From Echinometra lucunter (Eukaryota; Echinodermata; Echinoidea; Camarodonta; Echinometridae), in contig CM057160.1 in NCBI GenBank assembly GCA_029962745.1, positions 1-64,000 on the forward strand: a stretch of DNA of 64,000 bases, given 5' to 3'. Shown piece by piece: positions 46,058 through 55,869 of this stretch. The position numbers and the translations under genes are program-made. The first letter of the stretch is position 1, and every line of letters begins with the position of its first letter. The notes below the pieces were generated by a model. That model saw nothing but the letters and a program-made list of their open reading frames with translations. It did no database searches and was not told the origin of the DNA.

Positions 46058-47424
46058 GTGAGATGTTTCAGTTTTGTTTGCATTAATAAGTCAATTAGTA
46101 TTAATTCTACAGGTTCTAGGAGGCTTTTCATCAGGAAACGCGACACTTTTGATGACTTCTTAAGCTTTAAAAAAAGTTCTGTAAATGCAACAGTTTTTTT
46201 TGTTAAATCAAAGTTTAGTTATTAACGACATCGTGTTATTCAGCTGGAGTAATATGCAACGACTAATTTGAAGCAAATTTATCAAGATATATAGAAGAGA
46301 TAGTGCTTTGTATTTCTAACTTTCCATTGACACGTGTCCAAACTCGGGACAAAGAAATGCAGTTTTCTCTCAAGTTATCAAAATGGATCTAGCGCCTTTT
46401 GAAAGAAAGCTCTTCATTTCATGAAGGACTTCGTACATTTCGTTCGATAACGATCAAATCATTTCGTCCTTCTTACTTAAATTCCGGAAAGCTGATGATG
46501 AATCAGTACAGTCTGTGTCGCGCATGCAGCATGCTTACAGGCAAAACTAACCTGTGGTTTTTCGATTTCGCTTTCGTTCAACTACAAGCTCCTTGTAGTA
46601 CAGTTTGCATTCACTGATTTTTCCACTACAGCTATGGTTTAAGTCACTGTTTACAGCACTGACAGTACATAAATACAATTGTTCTATGTGCAGTGATATC
46701 ACGGTTTATAGTCAAACGTCGGACATTGTTCCTCACAATTTTTATCCGAAAAAGAGGAAGTCGCTAAAAACCATCTCACTGTCAACATGGTCAAAATGCT
46801 AGGAATTCGGACTGAACTTCTCCAAATTAATCGCTGCCAACCAGTTTCGCTTTTTATGGGGTAAGGGTGGGATGAAGGCTCTTTTCTGAGCATTTTTTCA
46901 CTTTCAATCTAGCACCGGAAGGCTTGACAGTCCACTGTGTTGAAGGCATGCAGGGTGCATGTAGGTGTCCCAAAATTACGTAATGTATTTTAATCTCTAT
47001 CCTTTTGGTTTGGTTTAATTTGAACATTTGATTTCGTTAAAATCTATTTTTAACATAGGAAAACAAAGACTCTGCACACTGAGAATAAAAGGTTCAATTT
47101 CTAACCCTTCAAATGCAACACTGGGAGCTCCTTTATGGGTACATGTTTTCATGAGCTTGTACTCGAAATTGAAAAAGGGGTGTTTTTGAGCTTGTAGACC
47201 TCTAACCTCTACACGAAATTGAAAAAGGGTGTGTTTTTTTCTGGTCCTTGTTTGCAAAAAGTGTACTTGGAATACGAAAATAGGGGTGTTTTTTAAAGGC
47301 CAATTTGTACCCGTTTTGTGCAGAATAGGGGTAAAAATGGCTGAATATGTACTTGAAACACCGCGAAATAGGGGTCAAATTCTGGGTTGCCGAACGATCA
47401 TGGTTACACCTTTGAATATAGAGT
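46058..47424. other. non-coding
   Basis: 47050-47400 has several 'cgaaaataggggtgttttt'-like direct repeats (about 70-bp spacing) of unknown class. No exon is recognised. Confidence 0.4.
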
Positions 47425-47785
47425 GACAACACCGGGGTGCCGTCACATTGTGCCGCGACATTTTTTGTGTACAAGCCTATGGGGTATGAGGCGACAAAAA
47501 ATGTCGCCGAGGCACATTTTTATTTGCTGCCTGGCTGCAAAAAAAGCGCTCCAATCAAATTCCTAAAACATGTAAAAAGTTAGCGCAAAACATGTCGTCA
47601 TCGTATTGTTCGCGCAAGTTTTGACAAAGTTCTCTCTTATTTGAGAGTTGACGCGTTAATGCACGTTCATTAGCATATGTGGCGCCACAATGTCGCGCCA
47701 CAATGTCGCGCCATATCTGAACACAAAAAATGTGGCGCCACAATGTGGCGGCACAAAGTTGCATCATATCTGAACGCACCTTAAG
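47425..47785. mobile_element. fold-back repeat with TGTGGCGCCACA motifs
   Basis: The left part has 'cattgtgccgcgacattttttgtg' and the right part has clustered 'ccacaatgtcgcgcc' and 'aatgtggcgccacaatgtgg', ending in 'catcatatctgaacgcacctt'. Inverted sub-repeats suggest a fold-back or MITE-like element. Precise ends are uncertain. Confidence 0.5.
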
Positions 47786-47929
47786 GGTGTAGACGAGCAT
47801 TTCCGCGTGCAAACTGATTGTATAATACTTGATTTCTCATCTTTTGAATTAAAAATGCAAAACATTTCTGCTTAAAGATACTTTAAAACTTAAGGGTAAC
47901 TCATCAGTGGACCATATCAAAATCAGACT

Positions 47930-48167
47930 TAATAGAGATCATAATTTCAAATCATCAGTTGGAGTAAAATGAATTATTTTTCTTCGTCTTTTTTCTATCG
48001 TCCCTCTGCCATCAACTTGAATGAAGTTCGAACTATCCCTGTTCACTTTAGCCCCATGAAGCAGTCGTAAACCTGCATGACTGTATGATTATCTGACGCT
48101 ACCAAAGCTGTTCATCTTACCAATTGCAATCTAGTCATCAATATTACCTCGCTTGCCACAGACCAGG
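47930..48167 (+). pseudogene. SRCR-like exon relic, copy 22
   Basis: Unit type shared with copies 35 and 39: 'cagttggagtaaaatgaatt', 'tctatcgtccctctgccatcaacttgaat', 'ctgacgctaccaaagctgttcatcttac' and 'ttacctcgcttgccacagaccag' before GTGAGACG. It is frameshifted between the CHQL block and the RSC block. Confidence 0.65.
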
Positions 48168-48451
48168 TGAGACGTTCAATATGCTGAAAGAAAGCCTTTT
48201 AAAATAAATTATGAAAGCATCAACCCTCGTCTTGATTGAGAAATGACTTTTTAAAGAGACTGGAAGAGAAAGAAAATAGGAGTAATAACAAAAGGACATT
48301 ACCCTCAAGGATACTAATTCACTCAATTTGCTCCTTCTAATTTCATCAGCTTTATAGGTTTTGCTCTTGTTTTACTTCATCTAAATCTCACTTCAAGACT
48401 GCAACGTTTAATTAGTTGTGAATCACGACCATTAGGCTTTATTGCTATGAA

Positions 48452-49337
48452 GGGAGGTGCGTCGGGTGCATACTTACCCCTTCCCCCTTGCTCGTATTAT
48501 ATACAAGATGGTTTTGGAAAGCAAACAAATTCGGCAAGCTAAGTGACCAAATATATAATTTAGATATCTCATAGGCCCATGTTGTTTATTGATGACGAAT
48601 TATCACCTCTGCCATGAAAAAGGGTGTATGTTTTTTTCGCTCGCTCGCTAGCTCGTATATCACTTAGATACAGGATGGTTTAGGAAAGCAAACAAATTCG
48701 GCGAGTGAGGTGAACGAACAAAAAAGCCTACATGTATTTCTAGATATCTCATGGGACTATAGCGTATTTTGATGACGAAATTACTACTGTCAAGAGAGTG
48801 TGTTTTCCTCGCTCGCTTCACTCGCTCGTAATATCTAAAACGTGGTTGTTTCGGACAGCAAACAATTGGACCATTGAGGTGCCAAATTAGAGACATATTT
48901 GGCAGCGAGGTGACCTAAGTTATCATCATTCTTGTAGGCCTAATAAAGTGTATTTTGATGACAAATTAACACTTCTTTAAAAAGTGGTTATGTTTGTATT
49001 ATTCTCTTCACTCGTCCGTAAAATTAAAAATAGCAAGGTTCATAATTTAGCGAGAAGTGTCATTACCCCCAAAATGAAAAAAAAAAACTGACCTCGACTG
49101 CAAGGGACTTCGCTCTTCGCGCTAGTGGTGTGCGCCTGAATTAAAATTTTCTGGGGGTCTTCAGCCCCCCCCCCCCCCACACACACACACACACTTTGGA
49201 AAAGCTTCTTACACCTGTGGACTGAGGAATTATAATGTGGAACATTTATCTCCCAAACAGTATCAAAGGTCCGTTTTCTTGGCTTACGCACCCCCCCCCC
49301 CCTCCTCCCCCCTTGAAAAATCCTGGCAACGGGCCTG
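48452..49337. mobile_element. hAT-like composite insertion (empty site available)
   Basis: It interrupts 'ttattgctatgaa' / 'tgaaatgcccttaat'. The paralogous segment at about 61018-61032 reads straight through ('tagctatgaaatgccctcaat'). The interior has blocks like the 8841-10581 element ('acaggatggtttaggaaagc', gctcgcttcactcgctcg). The right end 'aaaaatcctggcaacgggcctg' looks like a hAT terminus. The left end appears truncated. Confidence 0.7.
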
Positions 49338-49399
49338 TGAAATGCCCTTAATAGTAAGCATCGTAAATAGGCGAACATAATAGCCCACAAAACTTACAT

Positions 49400-49662
49400 G
49401 AAAGCTGGGTAGAGGTCAAAGCTGCAGATTGCAGTTCAGTTCAGCTAGATCTGTTTGAAGTTCAGGGATGGTCATAACAGTTTAAAATAGTGCCATCAAC
49501 TTAGATTTCGGGCCAAGTACAAGAGCCATGGCGCCTTGTCCAATATGACACAGATGAGGAGCTGTCCTTACTTCATCTGGTACCCCCGAAGCTGCGAGTA
49601 TGACACAGAGCGATTCACCTATCAAATCTACCTCATTTGCCACAGGATGAAAAGTAAGATGC
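49400..49662 (+). pseudogene. SRCR-like exon, copy 23
   Basis: The 5' half reads WVEVKAADCSSVQL and then hits TAA before a mutated CHQL block ('gtgccatcaacttag'). The second half is perfectly open: KYKSHGALSNMTQMRSCPYF, IWYPRSCEYDTERF and TYQIYLICHR. A GTAAGA donor follows after AAAA. Full-length homology shows that the two halves were one exon ancestrally. Confidence 0.65.
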
Positions 49663-49849
49663 TAGACATAACGACTGAAATGCTCTCGGAGGTTATGGGC
49701 CCATCCGTAATCTAATGTTTACATGTATAGGGTATGATTTTGTTCCCCTGGGTATTTCCGCAATTATGCTCCACTGAATACCTCCGGTCAAATTGCGGAA
49801 TACATGTATTTTACTAACCATGCTAACGGAGAAATTCAGTCAATTGTAT

Positions 49850-49990
49850 CAGGAGTATCACTTGAAGTACAAAGGTTATGGCGGCTGGTCCAATATGACA
49901 CAAGCGTTGACCTGTCCGCAGCTCATCTGGTACCCCCGGAGCTGCGACTTTATCACAAGGCGATTCCACTATAAAATACATCTCCACTAA
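49850..49990 (+). pseudogene. SRCR-like half-exon, copy 24
   Basis: LKYKGYGGWSNMTQALTCPQ, LIWYPRSCDFITRRFHYK, IHLH-stop. The final Cys and donor are lost by a small deletion ('ctccactaaggg' against 'ctcatttgccacag'). Confidence 0.6.
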
Positions 49991-50657
49991 GGGAAGCACA
50001 GAAAGTGCACAAGGAGGCCATGCCACCGCCCCCTCCCCCCCCCCCCCCCCCCCCCCCCGTTGATCCGTTGATCGTTGATCGGAGAAAAAAACCTTTCACC
50101 GAGTCCACTGGCTTCGTACACCATTTTCGCTGGTCTAGCTAAGGGTCCACCAACTGTTCGTGTGTAACCTCAGAGCCTTCCGGCACCACAGCCAGGGGCC
50201 ATCGTCCCACGTTGATCGGATCAGAGTGGGAAAAAAAAACTAAAAAGCGAGGGGGGGTATAAGGGATTAGCATATGCCACTTCTCATATAAGGTGCCCCT
50301 AATACTGAATTTTAGTGTGCAGAAAACTCCATTTTCATGCACGAATTGTCGAAAATCTCCCTTCCGTGGGAGGGGGATACCCCCTTCCCCCGCTCGGTCA
50401 GTTCGCTCCCTCGCTTTGCCCCCCCCCCCCCCCTGTTGAAAATTCCTGCTTACACCAGTGTAAATCTCAATTAACACAGAAATACAGATGAGATTTGGGA
50501 CTAGAGTTTGAAATGCTTTGGAGCTATAGGCCCATTTCTTCCCCGCGTATTTCCGTCAGGTCCGCAAACATTTTCCACTGAATACCTTTGCTTGTTTGGT
50601 TGAATTTTGGAATACTGTACTAAGCAAAATAATTCCTTCACTGAATATATTTAATAG

Positions 50658-50799
50658 ATGAAGTGCAAGGGCCATGGCACCTGGTCCAATATGACGAAAG
50701 TGAGGAGCTGTCCCTACCTCATCTGGTACCCCCGAGGCTGTGACTTTTACACAAGGCGGTCCGACTATCAAATGTATCTCATTTGCCATAGAGAGACAG
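50658..50799 (+). CDS. open SRCR-like half-exon, copy 25
   Basis: MKCKGHGTWSNMTKVRSCPY, LIWYPRGCDFYTRRSDYQ, MYLICHRET. It is open between a TTTAATAG acceptor-like site and donor G|GTGAGA, 142 bp. All three second-half cysteines are present, plus one in KCK. The length equals that of 52346-52487, supporting these as genuine half-module exons or recent duplicates. If used as exons they would begin in phase 0 and end in phase 1. Confidence 0.5.
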
Positions 50800-50929
50800 G
50801 TGAGATGTTTGATATAAGACTGAAGTGATATGATAGGATATAACTCTCTTCCCAAACGTATTTCTGCCAGGTCAACAGACATGATTCATTGAAAAGTTTT
50901 CGGTTGCAAAATAATTTACCAACGAAGAG

Positions 50930-51085
50930 AATTCCGTCACTGCGAGTATTGGATGAGGGAACAAGGAATATGGCACCTTGTCCAACATGCCCAATGTGAC
51001 ACAAAAATTAGGAGCTGTCATCGAAGATGAGAGATTTACATCAGGAGATCTATCTGCCGAATCTATCAAATTTCTTCGGTACAGT
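50930..51085 (+). pseudogene. SRCR-like relic, copy 26
   Basis: 'gggaacaaggaatatggcaccttgtccaacatgcccaatgtgacac' and 'aggagctgtcatcgaagatgagagatttacatc'. It is strongly diverged and shifted, and is a paralogue of 53345-53470. Confidence 0.5.
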
Positions 51086-51171
51086 GAGAAACTCTCTTCG
51101 TCAGTGTGAATTTCTGCCAGGTCCTCCAACAAATTCAACAAAGACATAACTGCCGACAAAACTTAATGAAA

Positions 51172-51421
51172 GCTGGGTTGTTTAAAGCAGTTAATTTTGG
51201 CTAGATCTGTTTGAATATCATGATGGTCAGGATGGTTAAGATAATGCCATCAACTTAGAATTCGGTCACTGCCAGCACTGGTTAAAGTCAGCACCATGAT
51301 GGCGCCTTGTCCAATACGACACAAGTGATTAGCTGTTCTTACCACACGGTACCCTCGAAGCTGCGACTATGTAACAAGGCGATTCGACTATCAAATCCAT
51401 TTCATTTACCATAGAAAGACA
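51172..51421 (+). pseudogene. SRCR-like exon relic, copy 27
   Basis: The full-length unit is visible: 'gctgggttgtttaaagcag', 'taatgccatcaacttagaattcgg', 'gattagctgttcttaccacacggtaccctcgaagctgcgac', 'ttcatttaccatagaaagacag' then GCGATAAG. The donor GT is now GC and several stops are present. Confidence 0.65.
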
Positions 51422-51515
51422 GGCGATAAGTTGACACGGAGACTGAAGTGATTTCGGAACTATAAGCCCACTTATACTATGTAAATGCCTAGGGTAACTT
51501 TATTCCTCTAGGCGT

Positions 51516-51914
51516 CATTGGCGTAAATCCCGGGGGAATGGGGATATACCCCCCCCCCCCCAAAAAAAAAAAAAAAAAAAAACTTGTTCGAGGGGGGGAT
51601 GGCGGGTACAAATATCCCCGCCCCCACTTTTTAAAGGAAGAAATGATATTTTAATTAATCAGTTAGTTAAATTTCTAATAATCTGTCATAAACGTTCATC
51701 ATATGTTAACATTTCTATTTAAAAATGCGATTAAAAACCAGAACAGTTGTTATTTTTGGCTCGCTCGCTTCGCTCGCTCGCAAAATAATTTTTTTTTAAA
51801 GTGTGTAAGAGGGTAGGGTGTATGTTTATACTTAAGTGTGAGTAAAAAAAATATCGGCAAAATATCGACCATCCCCCCCCCCCCCCCACTTCTCAAAGTG
51901 TATTTACGCTGGTG
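51516..51914 (+). mobile_element. hAT-like MITE, 'CATTGGCGTAAATCC' family, copy 6
   Basis: CATTGGCGTAAATCCC to TATTTACGCTGGTG. The flanking 8-mers CTAGGCGT and TTAGGCTT match at 6 of 8 positions. The paralogous intron at about 52235-52270 lacks it. Long C/A and C runs occur at 51550-51581 and 51872-51888. Confidence 0.8.
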
Positions 51915-52011
51915 TTAGGCTTATTTCGTCAGGTCCGCAAATATGCCCCTCTGAACATGCTGAATACCTTTGGTTGAATTTCGAGATATTTTACTAGCAA
52001 AGAAAATTCAG

Positions 52012-52157
52012 TCTCTGGCCATGGCGCCTGGTCCAATATGACACAAATGATGAGCTGTGCAAACCTCATCTAGTACCCCCGAATCTGCGACTTTGTTATA
52101 AGGTGATTCACCTATCAATTACATGTATATGCCTATCTCATTCACCACAGGAAGACA
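52012..52157 (+). pseudogene. SRCR-like half-exon, copy 28
   Basis: 'ggccatggcgcctggtccaatatgacac' onward reads HGAWSNMTQMMSCANLI, then TAG at the W position. 'ccccgaatctgcgactttg' keeps the last pair region. The donor has become GTCAGC. Confidence 0.6.
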
Positions 52158-52345
52158 GGTCAGCTGTTTGACTTAGAGACAAAAATGCTTTCTGAACTAC
52201 AACAGGCCAACCTGTACCGTGTACATGTGTAGGGTACCTTCTTTCTTCGCGTGTTTCCGACAGGTCCGCAAATTTACATGTATGCTCCACTGAATATCTT
52301 TGGTTAAATTCCTTAATGTTGTACTAAGCAAGATAGTTGTATCAG

Positions 52346-52487
52346 TTGAAGTACAAAGGCCATGGCGGCTGGTCCGATATGACACAGATGTGGAGCTGTC
52401 CGCACCTCATCTGGTACCCCCGAAGCTGCGAATTTGTTACAAGGCGATTCACCTATCAAATCTACCTCATTTGTCACAGAAAGACCG
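52346..52487 (+). CDS. open SRCR-like half-exon, copy 29
   Basis: LKYKGHGGWSDMTQMWSCPH, LIWYPRSCEFVTRRFTYQ, IYLICHRKT. It is open for 142 bp between a TATCAG acceptor-like site and donor G|GTGAGA. This is the best-preserved second-half module: Cys in SCPH, RSC and ICH, with WYPRSC at its centre. It lies about 1 kb upstream of the candidate membrane-anchor exon (53521-53684), whose acceptor has the matching phase 1. Confidence 0.55.
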
Positions 52488-52679
52488 GTGAGATTTTTTA
52501 CTCAGAGAATGAAATCCTTTCAGAGCTATACACTTATAGGGTATAACTTTCCTTCCCTGTGTATTTCCGTCAGGTTTGCAAATATTCTCCACTAAATACC
52601 TTTCGTTGAATTCGAAATACTGTACTAAGCAAAATAATCCGTTGAATGAATGTATTCGATGAAGTACAAGGGCCATGAC

Positions 52680-52919
52680 CAGGGGCGTAGATAGCGGGGG
52701 ATGCACCCCCTCCCCCCCCCCCCCCCCCCCCCCGACACACACACTCATTTTTAGGTGGACTCATATAATTATATTCGTACATATTTTTGTACACACACAT
52801 ATAAATTTGAATTTGAATTTGAATTTGTATGTGTGTGTACAAAAAAATGTACGAATGAGTTAATCACCCCCCCCCCCAGGTACGAGGACCTGTCTGCACT
52901 AAAAAAAAAAAAAAAAAAA
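52680..52919 (+). mobile_element. 240-bp insertion with poly(A) end and 9-bp target duplication
   Basis: It starts CAGGGGCGTAGATAGC, contains a C-run and a hairpin (52774-52855), and ends in 19 A. The 9-mer GGCCATGAC flanks it on both sides (52671-52679 and 52920-52928). A poly(A) end plus target duplication suggests retroposition. The CAGGGGCGTAG start is also like a hAT terminus. The two readings cannot be separated here. Confidence 0.65.
52774..52855. repeat. 27-bp inverted repeat with (AATTTG)n loop
   Basis: Arms 52774-52800 and 52829-52855 are reverse complements with one mismatch. The loop contains four AATTTG units. Confidence 0.8.
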
Positions 52920-52932
52920 GGCCATGACCTCT

Positions 52933-53071
52933 GGGCCCCGTCTTACAAAAAGTTGGGATTGAATTCCAATCTATCGCAACTTAGAAATGGTACTTCAGAG
53001 ATAGGAGTTGAGATCAATCTTAAAGTTGCGATTGATTTCAACCAATCAAAACTCTTCATAAAACGGGGCCC
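52933..53071. mobile_element. 139-bp MITE, 'GGGCCCCGTxTTAxxAA' family
   Basis: Imperfect inverted ends of about 22 bp run 'gggccccgtcttacaaaaag' and 'ctcttcataaaacggggccc'. The interior includes 'gttgcgattgatttcaacc'. A similar single end occurs at 18510, and a longer relative lies at 55870-56008. Confidence 0.7.
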
Positions 53072-53344
53072 TGGTCCAATATAACAAAAGTGAGGAGCTG
53101 TCTGTACCTCATCTGATACCCCCCCCCCCCACGCTGTGACTTTTACACAAGGCGATTCGACTATCAAATGTATCTCATTTGCCCACAGAGATAGGGGATA
53201 TGTTTGATATAAAGAGTGAAATGCTTTCGGAACTATATAGGTCCACCTATGATAGGATATAACTTTCTTCCCAAGCGTACTTCTGCCAGGTGCACATACG
53301 TAGTCCACTGAAAAAGCTATGTAGGTTGCAAAATAATTTACTAA

Positions 53345-53470
53345 CCAAGGAACAAGGAATATGGCACCTGGTCCAACATACCCAATGTGACACAAGAATT
53401 CGGAGCTGTCATCGAAGATGAGAGATTTACACCGGGAAATCAATCTGTCAAATCTATTCAAATCTAATAA
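53345..53470 (+). pseudogene. SRCR-like relic, copy 31
   Basis: Paralogue of 50930-51085: 'ggaatatggcacctggtccaacatacccaatgtgacac', 'cggagctgtcatcgaagatg'. Cysteine positions are mostly lost. Confidence 0.5.
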
Positions 53471-53520
53471 ATTTCCTCGTTACAGTGAGAAACTCACTTC
53501 GTCTGAGAAATTTCTTCCAG

Positions 53521-53684
53521 CTCCTCAAAGAGATTCAATTTTAGTTACAAATAGGGGGATACTGATTTTGTTCTATATTACTTTAACATTAGCGATGTTG
53601 ATTTCCCTGAGAAAATCGAAAGAATGCAACAACAACCTGTCGGAAAGAAGAGCTGCCCTATATTCATTCAAGGATTTGTATTAG
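53521..53684 (+). CDS. candidate terminal exon: transmembrane segment and short tail
   Basis: A good acceptor (aaatttcttccag, ending 53520) is followed by an open phase-1 frame. It reads PQRDSILVTNRG, then hydrophobic ILILFYITLTLAMLISL, then RKSKECNNNLSERRAALYSF and KDLY-stop at 53682-53684. This has the organisation of a type I membrane protein end: a short juxtamembrane stretch, a 17-18 residue membrane span, a basic stop-transfer RKSK and a 20-residue cytoplasmic tail with a YSFKDLY tyrosine motif. The phase matches the G|GT donors of the SRCR-like exons, so it could anchor that receptor. Other repeat units carry the same acceptor context followed by PQ or GPQ codons (for example about 50563, 52263 and 52572) without the membrane span. 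No AATAAA signal is obvious nearby. Confidence 0.5.
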
Positions 53685-53904
53685 ACCCGAAAGCTTTTCA
53701 AATTAATTACTTCTTTTAAGTGTTAAAGGCTAAATTTTGCAGCAGTGCATTATGTCACCGTGCTGAATTGTTAAAGGTACTTTGTACAGATACAACGTGA
53801 CATCAAGCTTTGTCACATATCACAATTTATGGAGGCTGGCTGACTAGGATAATCTAGACCTACATGTAGATATCTACAATCAAATGTTGAAACAGTGTCT
53901 TCAA

Positions 53905-54070
53905 CATACAATTCACTCATGACCTGGTTCGGTTCGAGTATAGGGACATCGGCGCCGAGTACGATATGATTTATGTGACGAGCTGTCCTCACTACATCTG
54001 GTACCCCCGAAGCTGCACGTTTGAAACAAAGCGAACCAACAATTAATTCTATCTGAAATGCAACATGACA
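53905..54070 (+). pseudogene. SRCR-like half-exon relic, copy 32
   Basis: FEYRDIGAEYDMIYVTSCPH, YIWYPRSCTFETKRTNN-stop, then FYLKCNMTN. It is a close paralogue of 45896-46057 but has TAA at the Q position, and the donor has become GACAGC. Confidence 0.65.
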
Positions 54071-54484
54071 AATGACAGCTTTGACTTTTGTGACCATGCA
54101 TGACCTAGTCGATAACGAGATCAGGAAGCGGCATGAATGGTTGAACTAAAATAGCATCATGTTGGTAATTTCTTTACTTTTTTGTACAAATGTAAAATGT
54201 ACAATTCATTGTACATTTTGGGGATAAGAATTTACATCATCTGAATCAAATCATTAAGTTCATGGTATGTGTCTAATCTTCGAAAAAAAATCATAAATGA
54301 AGCAATACTTCGCTAAAGGCCCTTACGAATTCGTCGGTAGCCAAGATTACGCCACGGAAAAAAACACACTTCGAAAAACACATGACATTGATCATCAGAT
54401 TGTCAAAAGGTTGCAGAAGATCATGGATGGAGATATCATGACCATTACCGATGGTGGAATCCCGTCTTTCATCTAAGAATTCAG

Positions 54485-54630
54485 TCATGACTTGAGTTGG
54501 TTGAAGTAAATGGCCCCACGTCCATTAGAACCTCCGTGAAAAGTGGTCCTCATGACTTCGGCACCACAGAGCTGTGGGTTTCAAAGACGGCACTTCCAAG
54601 GTTTGTATTCACCTTTACTTGAAACTGTAA
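54485..54630 (+). pseudogene. SRCR-like half-exon relic, copy 33
   Basis: 'cttgagttggttgaagtaaatggccccacg', 'tgaaaagtggtcctcatgacttcggcaccacagagctgtgggtttcaaagacgg', 'tgaaactgtaattctg'. It is the same subtype as copy 38. Frame breaks occur throughout and there is no donor. Confidence 0.55.
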
Positions 54631-54894
54631 TTCTGATACTGGAATGAGAAAAGACGATTCTTTGCAGTAACAATCTACATCTTTGAATCCCAAAAAGTCA
54701 ATGGCGGCACCTTCAGGTTAACTTCATGCTCTAACGTTGCACTAAAATCATGAAAATGGAAGGAAATGATTATTTCTACTTGTGACAGTGTGTGCACTTA
54801 AACATTTGCATGTTGGCTTTTGAAATTTCCAGCATTTAAAGGCCGAATATTTGAATTTCATTGTAATAGCTACTGGTATTCGGATAGGTGATTT

Positions 54895-55015
54895 CACTTG
54901 CAATTTTAATTTTAGATCAGTGTTGCCCTCACGATTTCTGAAACCATTTTTTCAACTGTGAGTTTTTTAGTTTAAAAAAGGGGAATTCTCAAGATTTATG
55001 TTCATTTTATTTGAA
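54895..55015 (+). pseudogene. SRCR-like relic, copy 34
   Basis: 'agatcagtgttgccctcacgatttctgaaacc' and 'caactgtgagttttttagtttaaaa' resemble the CPHDF / SC-x-F segment of copies 33 and 38. Highly decayed. Confidence 0.4.
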
Positions 55016-55040
55016 ATTCTAATCCTGATACTATACTTAA

Positions 55041-55318
55041 AGCCAGAGTGAACTGGCACCCTTGTATGGGATTTTGAAATAGCGCCCTCTCAGTCCTAAA
55101 CTACTGATTTTGTCCCCTTTTTGCTCCCAACATGCTCTATTCTGATCACTGAGAGCTTTATTTTTTTGTAACATCTGTTAAAATGTATTTGTATTCATAC
55201 TAAGGGAATTCACGAGAAGCCACAAAGGATATAATGTTTCTAAGAGTTTCTGGTTTTGAGTGGCCGTAAGTTGGCGCTGTTGTAAATACATCATAATACG
55301 GGTCAGTTCACTGTTGCT
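55041..55318. mobile_element. piggyBac-like MITE flanked by TTAA
   Basis: The left end AGCCAGAGTGAACTG and right end CAGTTCACTGTTGCT are imperfect inverted repeats. They are flanked directly by TTAA on both sides (55037-55040 and 55319-55322). TTAA target duplication is diagnostic of piggyBac-type integration. At 278 bp it is non-autonomous. Confidence 0.7.
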
Positions 55319-55869
55319 TTAAATAACAAACCATGAGTCCACAAGTCACTAATAACGCACTCCAAAGGAATGACAGTGCAAACGTATGCTTGTGACAATA
55401 TAGCAATAATTGGGCTTTTGAAATTGCACGAGTTTGATGGACAAAAGAAATATCGCGATATCCGTTGTCACGCAGCGGAATGTATCCCTTGGGTCGTTGT
55501 GGAATCAGTTGTCACTTATACGATACAAACTCCCACAATTTAGAAGGGTTATTCCATGAAATACCCCCCCCCCCCCATCAGGTAAAACAAACAGAATCAA
55601 AATCAGCTGGAAAATGAAGAAATAGCTTTTTTCTTTTTTGGGGGGCCTGAATTCGCATAATTAATGATTTACACATTTCCTAGTACACGTTAGGAAGCCC
55701 TCCCCTAGCTTTATCAGTCGGAGCAATCAGAATCAAAGAAATGGCAGAGAAGAAGCAAATCAATACTTTTGAGCACATTTGATTTTTTACCTTTATATTA
55801 TGTGACCTTTGACCCAAAATAACATCGAGGTCCCTGTAAGGAATCTTCCATCCAAATTAGGTTACATAT
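55319..55869. other. non-coding, mostly repeat
   Basis: 55320-55450 resembles 54730-54850 (duplicated unit). A C-run lies at 55563-55576. From 55640 onward the 'gcaatcagaatcaaa' repeat of the next region begins. Confidence 0.4.

Larger units (their letters stand above)
52660..53190 (+). pseudogene. SRCR-like half-exon, copy 30, split by two insertions
   Basis: 'gatgaagtacaagggccatgac' at 52658-52679 is interrupted by 52680-52919, resumes 'ggccatgacctct', is interrupted again by 52933-53071, and resumes 'tggtccaatataacaaaag' through CPYLI-like and 'ctgtgacttttacacaagg' sequence. A C-run (53119-53130) has also replaced the RSC lead-in. Confidence 0.65.

Noticed and set aside
52943..53461. 172-residue minus-strand open frame
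   Set aside because: It is antisense to + strand SRCR-like relics and spans two insertions. Its residues are the reverse-strand shadow of the WYPRSC segment.
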